Below, in pieces: positions 1 to 6,900 of a DNA stretch of 55,553 nt. The DNA is taken from positions 1 through 55,553 of the forward strand of contig CAZVWR010000015.1 of the NCBI GenBank assembly GCA_964630905.1, written 5' to 3'. Both the position numbers and the translations under genes were made by a program. The DNA comes from JAGOEX01 sp964630905. Lineage in GTDB: Bacteria > UBP6 > UBA1177. The notes below the pieces were generated by a model that ran no database searches, was not told where the DNA came from, and worked only from the letters and a program-made list of their open reading frames with translations. Position 1 is the first letter of the stretch; each line of letters starts with the position of its first letter.

Positions 1-668
1 TTGTCAACCGTAATGTCACCGGAACATCCGGAAAAAGCATAATCATCTATAATAATAACATCTTTTCCTACCTTGATATTTTGAAGTTCCTCACAATTCA
101 TAAATGCTCCGAATTCAAAAACCGACAGTTTTTCAGGGATATTAATTTTTTTAAGAGAAGTACAGGATGCAAACATTCTTGCACCGATTTTATATAGTTT
201 TGCAGGCAGAATCGCTTCTTTTAACGATTTGCACGATTCAAACGGACCCTCTTTTCTGACATAATCGAATTCATAAAAAAACACATCTGAAAGGATAGAA
301 ACTTTTTCAAGCGACTCACATTCAAAAAAACATCCGGAATAAAACCTGACAACTTTTGAGGGAATAACAATTTCTGTCAAACCGCTTGCACAAAAAGCCC
401 GTTCTCCGATTTCTCTTATTTTCAAAGGAAGATCAATCTTTTTTAAATCTATACAGTTCTCAAAACATTTTTCAGGAATATTGTCAATTCCAAAAGTATT
501 TGAAATATCAAGATGAATTCTTTTATTCCCTGATTTCATATATGCAGAGGAAGCAACAAGTGTTTTGTGCGAAATTCTGCCGCTCACTTTTATAAGAACA
601 GCTGTGTTTTCTTCGATATTTTGCAATATTAATGAAAGTTCAGTCGTTTTTCTAAGATTTATCTTCAA
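1..668 (-). CDS. BspA-type leucine-rich-repeat protein (partial, C-terminus off the left edge)
   Basis: An open frame runs from position 668 down to the window edge, 222 codons, without a stop. The reading starts MKINLRKTTELS if TTG at 668-666 is used; an AAAGG ribosome-binding site lies seven bases upstream and an in-frame TAA at 704-702 excludes any start beyond it. From about residue 60 the protein shows Treponema/BspA-type repeats, seen as the words IPEKCFENC, IGERAFCASGLTEIVIP, FECESLEKV, FASCTSLKKINIP and FMNCEELQNI, each about 23 residues long. The stretch before them (VSGRIS...LDISNTFGI) resembles the non-repeat lead-in of many spirochaetal members. No signal peptide is seen at this start. 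BspA-type LRR proteins are often surface adhesins or binding proteins, but the role here is open. The lack of an ATG start and the cut 3' end make this gene easy to miss. Confidence 0.82.
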   Translation of the reverse strand, partial: MKINLRKTTELSLILQNIEENTAVLIKVSGRISHKTLVASSAYMKSGNKRIHLDISNTFGIDNIPEKCFENCIDLKKIDLPLKIREIGERAFCASGLTEIVIPSKVVRFYSGCFFECESLEKVSILSDVFFYEFDYVRKEGPFESCKSLKEAILPAKLYKIGARMFASCTSLKKINIPEKLSVFEFGAFMNCEELQNIKVGKDVIIIDDYAFSGCSGDITVD

Positions 669-670
669 AT

Positions 671-709
671 TGTTGCCTTTGGGGTAAAAAACCTGTCGCC
701 CTTACAGTA
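671..709. repeat. Short interspersed palindrome-like repeat, copy 1
   Basis: The segment begins TTGCC, has GGGG near its middle-left and ends CGCCCTTACAG. It shares this layout with a second segment at 1413-1449, which also begins TTGCC and ends GCCCTTACAG. The outer parts (GGGG.. and ..CCCTTAC) are partly complementary, so each copy could fold into an imperfect hairpin. Similar GTAGGGGC...GCCCTTAC elements are scattered in many environmental genomes. This copy lies just upstream of the leucine-rich-repeat gene. Its identity as a repeat family is inferred from only two copies. Confidence 0.4.
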
Positions 710-728
710 CATAATATTTCGCTCTTAT

Positions 729-1250
729 TTAATCAAGCCAACACCTCACACGGTGTTCCCTGTATTGAGGCTCTGAATATAATCCGGCGTTTAAGAACAT
801 GATAAGCCAGCTTTCACGGTCTTTCCATTCCGGGTAGTCAGGGTTTTCTGTAGATGACCAGAACGCACCGGATTCTTCAAAAACTGAATATTTTCCGCCT
901 TTATCAGGTTTGCATACCGTCACCCCAAGATCAGAAGAACCGCAAATTAGTCCTTTACAGTCTTCATCAGAAGTACATTCATCAGTCACTTCACACCAAT
1001 CTTCCTGACTTGTAGGTTTTGGATATTCGGTATAAGGACAGTTGCGGATAAGTGTTCTCAGTTCAGATATTGTTGGCAGTCTCCAATTGTCTGAGCCTTT
1101 TTCCTGAAGTATCTCACAATATTTTACAGCATCGTCCCATGACATGAGATACGGAGCTTCATCAGACACATGTGGCAACTCAGTTGGAGAGTCTTTTTCG
1201 CAACCTGAAAAAACAAAAAAGATTACCGAAAAAATTAAGAAAAATTTCAT
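729..1250 (-). CDS. Lipoprotein with DUF1566/Lcl-like C-type-lectin fold domain
   Basis: The 173-residue product starts with a lipoprotein signal peptide whose lipobox ends FSGC (Cys17), so the mature protein should be lipid-anchored and face the periplasm or outside. The body carries the DUF1566/Lcl signature: SWDDAVKYCEIL, then WRLPTISELRTLI, then GAFWSST and a C-terminal VRCWLD. This C-type-lectin-like fold is common in surface lipoproteins of delta-proteobacteria and Fibrobacteres. Six extra cysteines in the middle (about residues 86-114) form an insert with a CTSDEDC word. An AGAGG site precedes the ATG at good spacing. It stands alone between two copies of a short repeat, and its ligand is unknown. 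Domain call is good; function is not known. Confidence 0.8.
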   Translation of the reverse strand: MKFFLIFSVIFFVFSGCEKDSPTELPHVSDEAPYLMSWDDAVKYCEILQEKGSDNWRLPTISELRTLIRNCPYTEYPKPTSQEDWCEVTDECTSDEDCKGLICGSSDLGVTVCKPDKGGKYSVFEESGAFWSSTENPDYPEWKDRESWLIMFLNAGLYSEPQYREHRVRCWLD

Positions 1251-1599
1251 TCTGCACCTCTTTTTAAGATTATTTTATCTATCTCCATCATCATTCTATC
1301 TGTCTTAAGTAATGCTTTTATGATTTTCTGCCCCGCTATTAAAATCTTAAACAGGCGATGATATTACAAACTTCTCAGAATTTGAACTTTTTTCTCATTT
1401 TTTCAAGATGTTGCCGTAGGGGCGAAAGATTTTTAGCCCTTACAGCTTCAACATCCATTTTGGAAAACCAGAACCTCACAATATCTGAAACCAATGTGTG
1501 TGCCTTAAAAACCTGATATACATCTTGATTTCATTGACCTTTTTTCTTGGGAACTCTTTTTGCAGATATTTTCCTGAATTTGTTTTTTGGAGGTTCGCC
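1251..1599. other. Intergenic region with divergent 5' ends and one repeat copy
   Basis: About 350 bases lie between the start of the DUF1566 lipoprotein (leftward) and the start of the C25-like lipoprotein (rightward). It must hold both promoters, but no pair of elements is convincing by eye. It contains the second repeat copy (1413-1449). An upstream-extended frame from 1498 is open into the rightward gene but has no ribosome-binding site and no domain, so it is treated as leader. Confidence 0.6.
1413..1449. repeat. Short interspersed palindrome-like repeat, copy 2
   Basis: The segment opens TTGCCGTAGGGGC and closes GCCCTTACAG. The arms GTAGGGGC and GCCCTTAC pair with one mismatch around an A/T-rich centre. 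It matches the layout of the segment at 671-709. It lies between divergent genes and could be a small mobile-like hairpin repeat or a transcriptional signal. Confidence 0.42.
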
Positions 1600-3927
1600 A
1601 TGAGAAATCTATTTGTTTTAACTGTTTTTGTTTCGGTTCTTATTTTCGGGTGTGACGATGGTTCAGCAAAGGGTGATGCGGACATTATTTTAATCGCTGA
1701 TGAAGATTTGTCTGATGACTTATCCGATGAAAACTTAACGGATTCAGAAGAAAACGACTCAGATCAGGATGAAATCACAGATGATCCGGCTGAAATTATA
1801 AACATTGGGCTTGATGAGTCATTTCTTGAACCGAATAAAGGGTTTGCTTTTAAAATTGTCGCACCTCTACTTCCTGCTGTACCTTCAAGCTATGATCTTA
1901 AACCTGAAGAAAAACCTCATTATCTTCAAGGTGAATTAATAGATAAGTCAGGAAATAAATTCACATTTTCAAACATTGACAACACTTTTGCGGCAGATTA
2001 TGAGGGTTATCTTTATATAACTTCATCATCAGAATATTCAGAAACCACATATTATACTGCAAACATTCTCCCCTCTTTTGAAACACTTGACTGGATGACT
2101 GCAAATGAAGTTGATACAGTCAATTCAACTTACTTCTATCTTTATTTATATAGAAATGACTTTGTAGAAAACACCCTTTTCCGAGTCTGCCCTGATGCAA
2201 TACCAGACCCTGCAAAAGAGAGTGGCTTAAAACTTTTCATTGACGGGGAAACATGGAGTCTTGATGATAATTTCGGAATAATGGTAAATACTTATCTCAC
2301 TTTTGACAAAAAAGCGATAACTTCGTTTTTTGGTGATGAACTTCATAAACTCTGTTACTGCTACGATGTCTCAGGCGACAGTTACACTCCTAGAGACTGC
2401 ACACCTGAAGATATGAACCTTGAGCCACTTCCTCCCACTTCTCCAAGTCCGGAAGATGGTGCTGAAAATGTTGATGCCACAGTTGAACTTTCATGGAAAG
2501 CAAGTTCCGATCCTGACGGTGGAACCGTAAAACACACTCTTTTATTTGGAACTGAGATTGTGCCTGTTGACAAAGTGCTTGAAAATTCAAGCGATTTAAA
2601 ATGGAAACCTGAAAAGCCACTTGATCTTAACACTCAGTATTTCTGGCAGGTTATAGTTACAGATGACGAAGGAAACTCGGTAAAAGGAAAAATCTGGACA
2701 TTCAATACTGATGAAACAGTTGTTACACTCGAAAATCATGACTTTCTGATTCTTGTCAATTCAATGCTCAAAGGAAATCTGAACAATGAATTAGATCAAT
2801 ATATTCAGGATGTTGAATCTGACGGGTTCATTCCAGCAGTTCGCTACTGGATGCCGGGCGGAGCAGAAATAATGAAAGAGATAGTTAAGAAAAGTTATGA
2901 CGATCACTCAATAAAAGGTGCCGTTTTAATCGGAGATTTTCCCCCTGCAAATTATGAACAGTTTGCTGATTACGGTGAAGGTTACGGCGGCCTTGTTTAT
3001 GAAGAATTTCCAAGTGAGTTCTTTTTCATGGATATGGATGGTCTCTGGGAGGATTCAGACGGCAACGGAATATATGACAAATATCCTAAAGATTTGACAC
3101 TGGAAATCTTTCTATCACGAATTATCGGCTCAATCAAAGAGATATCAGACTATCTCGGCAGAGCCCATGAATACCGTAAAAACGGGTCGTTTTTTGATTC
3201 GAGAAACTTCTTTTCATTTATCGATGATGACTGGAGCGTATATATTGATGAATCAGGCAATGTTTATGAAGATTACATGGGAATCAGAGACAGCGACTGG
3301 GAGCTTGGTTTGATCTATGGAAACAACTATGAAAGAAGAGAAAAACCTGAAGATACAAGCAAGTCAACATACATGGATTTTATGACTAAAGATGGTGCTG
3401 AATATGTCTATCAGTGGATTCATTCCGATCCTCAGAAGATATATTTTGATGACAACTTCTCCCCTAACCCTGCCAACATTCTTACAATTGACGAAATTAT
3501 AAACGGCAAGGTAAAAGGAAGTTTCTATAATCTTTTTGACTGCTCAATTTCTAGATATACTGCCGTTGGCGGCAACATTGCAAGTGAATATCTTAAGGGA
3601 GAATACGGACTTGCAACACTCGGCAGCACAAAAACAGGCGGAATTTTCAACCCCGAAGTGATGAATGTCGCACTCGCAAACGGCGAAAGCTGGGGAACAG
3701 GATATCAGATGTGGGTCAATGACATCTGGGAAAACCACGAAAATTACGGATTTGATCACGCCTTCATCGAATCGTGGTGGCTTGGAATGATGATCCAGGG
3801 AGATCCCCTGCTCACTCTCACTGACAAGAAAACCTTCACAGTTAAAAGCACTTATCCCAAAAAAGTCTATACATTGGAACAGTTAAAAATCTTGAATAGG
3901 ATGAGACGGGTTATTAATCACTTTTGA
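1600..3927 (+). CDS. Surface lipoprotein with FnIII-like and C25 (gingipain)-like peptidase regions
   Basis: ATG at 1600 is chosen because TGGAGG sits six bases upstream and the reading then opens with a lipoprotein signal (MRNLFVLTVF...FGC, Cys18). The 775-residue protein continues with an Asp/Glu-rich spacer (about 19-65), an uncharacterised segment, and a fibronectin-III-like or Ig-like module (about 275-372; SPSPEDGAENVDA to YFWQVIVTDDEGN). The C-terminal half (about 385-750) has the layout of C25/caspase-fold peptidases: a strand FLILVNSML, GAVLIGDFPPA, SRIIGS, a strand ending in LFDCSISRY (candidate nucleophile Cys648), then GLATLGSTKTG and QGDPLL. The usual GHG histidine motif was not found, so activity is uncertain. 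The gene overlaps the convergent 3' end of the giant STAND gene by 14 bases. Confidence 0.72.
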   Translation: MRNLFVLTVFVSVLIFGCDDGSAKGDADIILIADEDLSDDLSDENLTDSEENDSDQDEITDDPAEIINIGLDESFLEPNKGFAFKIVAPLLPAVPSSYDLKPEEKPHYLQGELIDKSGNKFTFSNIDNTFAADYEGYLYITSSSEYSETTYYTANILPSFETLDWMTANEVDTVNSTYFYLYLYRNDFVENTLFRVCPDAIPDPAKESGLKLFIDGETWSLDDNFGIMVNTYLTFDKKAITSFFGDELHKLCYCYDVSGDSYTPRDCTPEDMNLEPLPPTSPSPEDGAENVDATVELSWKASSDPDGGTVKHTLLFGTEIVPVDKVLENSSDLKWKPEKPLDLNTQYFWQVIVTDDEGNSVKGKIWTFNTDETVVTLENHDFLILVNSMLKGNLNNELDQYIQDVESDGFIPAVRYWMPGGAEIMKEIVKKSYDDHSIKGAVLIGDFPPANYEQFADYGEGYGGLVYEEFPSEFFFMDMDGLWEDSDGNGIYDKYPKDLTLEIFLSRIIGSIKEISDYLGRAHEYRKNGSFFDSRNFFSFIDDDWSVYIDESGNVYEDYMGIRDSDWELGLIYGNNYERREKPEDTSKSTYMDFMTKDGAEYVYQWIHSDPQKIYFDDNFSPNPANILTIDEIINGKVKGSFYNLFDCSISRYTAVGGNIASEYLKGEYGLATLGSTKTGGIFNPEVMNVALANGESWGTGYQMWVNDIWENHENYGFDHAFIESWWLGMMIQGDPLLTLTDKKTFTVKSTYPKKVYTLEQLKILNRMRRVINHF

Positions 3928-6900
3928 ATTCATTTGTAATAACTGATATGTTATCTTTAAATTTCAACTGGTGTTTTTCAGCGACACCACCAAGTATTTC
4001 TTTTTTACATATCCATCTCTGCATTTTTGGAAATCTGTAATACCTGTCATTATGATATAACTCTCTTTCCGACCCAGCTATTTTCTCAAAAAATATTGAC
4101 GGTTTTCCTTCCACATCCCATATCAGAGGATTGTTTGATTTTGGATGCCATTCAAAAAATCTTTGCCAAACTATTGATGGAAAACACCAATAATATTGAT
4201 GAAGTAGCTGGGAAACACCTCTTGCTTCATAAGTCATGCTAAATTCATCTGGAATCTGTTCATAATATTCAAGCGGATCAAATCTCTCATCGAAATAAAG
4301 TGCTGTGGTTCTTCCAAAAAATGTAACCATTTGACCATGTTTTTTCCCTACATGTTCTTTAATTCTGCTGCAAACCTTGCTGTAATTAATAACAATATCA
4401 TAGTCTCTTGTAAATAAGTGTACTTCTGCACCAAGAACATCCATTGAATTATCAAGATCGGAAAAAATGATATTTTTTGCCAATTTTTTTGTTTCAATGT
4501 CGTTGTTTATTATTTTTTCAATATTCTTATCATCACTCCAGCAGTTTGAAGCTATGCTTTGCCTAAAAGGGAGAGTGAATATATATGGATCTTCACCTGT
4601 ACACAACGCTTGTATCAATCTAATGGAAGGAACATTGCTCCATCTACCGTCCGAAAGTTCACATTTAACAACATCATCAAACATTTGCGAGAAAGCATTG
4701 TCGGAAATAATCATATTACCAGAAATTGTTGTTTCATTAGGATTAGGAAACTTTTCAACTTTTTCATAAGCATCCTTGCTTCTAAACAAGCTGTTAACCT
4801 TCCTCTCGACATCTTCAATATTTTCACCGACAGATACTTCCAACTTTATCAAATTACTGTGTACCGATGAAGTAGAATTCACAGTATTAACCATTCCTGA
4901 ACTATTGGGATTGACGTTTAACAATAATCCGTCTTCATTAAACCTTTGATGTATTTCTTTGTAATTTTCCGGTTTTTCATACTTTATATCCGGGCAATGA
5001 ACACCAGTAATCCGTTCATACACCTTTAGTGCAATCCAGGCATTATACTTTAATTCCAAGTCACTATAATCCAATGATTTCAATAATGTTGGAATAATTT
5101 TTTCAAAATGTTGAGGCATTTCATTTGCAATCTTTTCAAAAATCATCAGTAGAAATTTTTTCTGAATCCTATTAAGATCACACCATATATTGCTAATCTT
5201 TACAAGCACTTCCGGTGAATTTTCAATGATTATCCAGATTCCGTTCAAAGCAGTCTCTATTTCAAGTCCACCCATTGTTTCAAATTTCTTTAAAAGAAAC
5301 ATCAAACCTAACTCAGCCCAAGTGCTGGGATAATCAGCTGTGATCTCAGGAATATTCGATAAGGGCAGATGTTTGTCATTGCAAGCCCAGAATTCATGCA
5401 TTGTGTATAACCTTTCAAACCCATCTTTAAGATGCTTCAGTGGATTCTCCTGAGATCTTGAAACATACAGACATAAACTATCCAAATTTTCAGAAATTGA
5501 ATTAAGTGCCCAGTCCTTTACTGAATTATCTTCATATTGATGCAACAAGAGTTCAGCAATGTCCCATTGATGATTGTTGGAAAGTAAAGGAATAATCTTT
5601 TGAAATGAGTAGTGCGAATGATCATATGTCCATGGATATGATTCCTTTCTTTTGAGAATAAATTCATATAGTTTATTTTCATAACGACTAAATTCCGGTG
5701 GATTTTCCCGTTTTATTTTTTCTGCGAGAGCTTTCAGATACCACCAATTAAAGTGTTCGCTTTTTTCCTCAAACATTTCTCCTATTTTTTTGAAAGTCTC
5801 TTCTATTGGAATATCATTAACAAATTTTTCTGTTTCAGATCGCTCTAAGTCTCTTTCCCCTGAATCAACTGTTTTTTTATATTTTAATCCAGCTTCCAAA
5901 GGAGAAATTCTCAGAATCCAGTCCTTATCTTCCAATTTGTTCTTTATTTCATCTCTTATCTCAATCAGTAATTCTTTATCACTATCATCCTTTCTCCAGT
6001 ATAAGCTTCCTATATTAGTTCCCCACATGTTTTTTAAATCAGTTTCATGGAAAATATTCTTTTTAATGCTGGATTTAAATGCCTGATTTATAGACGATCT
6101 GTAAGGAATCAACTCTTTATCAATGTTAATGAGTTGCCAGAATGAGGGCGGGTCAGCAACATTCATTGCCGACTCTATCACTGAATTTTCAACTGAATTT
6201 GACGCTCGGTTGTCTCCTGATTCTGAAACTATTTTTGAAAGTCCCAACATTTTTATTCCTTCATTTTTCCAGATTTCATAATCATAATCTGTTGCAAAAT
6301 AATACCATGCAGAAAGAGTGTAGAGAGAATATTCTTTGTGCCCTGAATAACCAATCTGAAAAAACTTTAATTTCTCACCAATTCTTCTTTTTTCATCTTC
6401 CAATCCTGAATGGTCAGCAAGTTTTATAAACATCTCAGGTATTTCAAATCTTTCTTCTATTCGAGTTTCAGGTTTCCAAATTTCTCCATTCTCCCCAACC
6501 CAATAACTCATCCATTCTCTCAACAATGCAACTTCACCTCTGTCAAAAAGATACCTCCAAATAATTTCAGCAAGAGATCCTACAGATTTGGTTTTTTCAA
6601 TAAAATCTTTTAGTTCTGCAACAACGGAAATATCTAACTCATTCAAAATATAAATGAATGAGTTTAACAATTTTTTGGATATATTTCGCACATCAGTTAA
6701 AACTCCCGGATTTTTGGAAAGATCAATAATATTTTGAAGTGTATTCCCAACTTTTTCTTCACTAATAAAATTTAAAGCATGCGTCCTTCCTTTTTTAAAA
6801 AACGCTCCTGTCCACCTTCCCAAGATTGCAGAAGTGCTAAACATCTTGGCGAGATGAGGTCTGTTTCTTTCATCACCATATTGAGAATAATAAGATTTAA

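Noticed and set aside
386..595. 69-codon frame on the plus strand
   Set aside because: It is the mirror of the leucine-rich-repeat gene on the minus strand, which has clear repeats.
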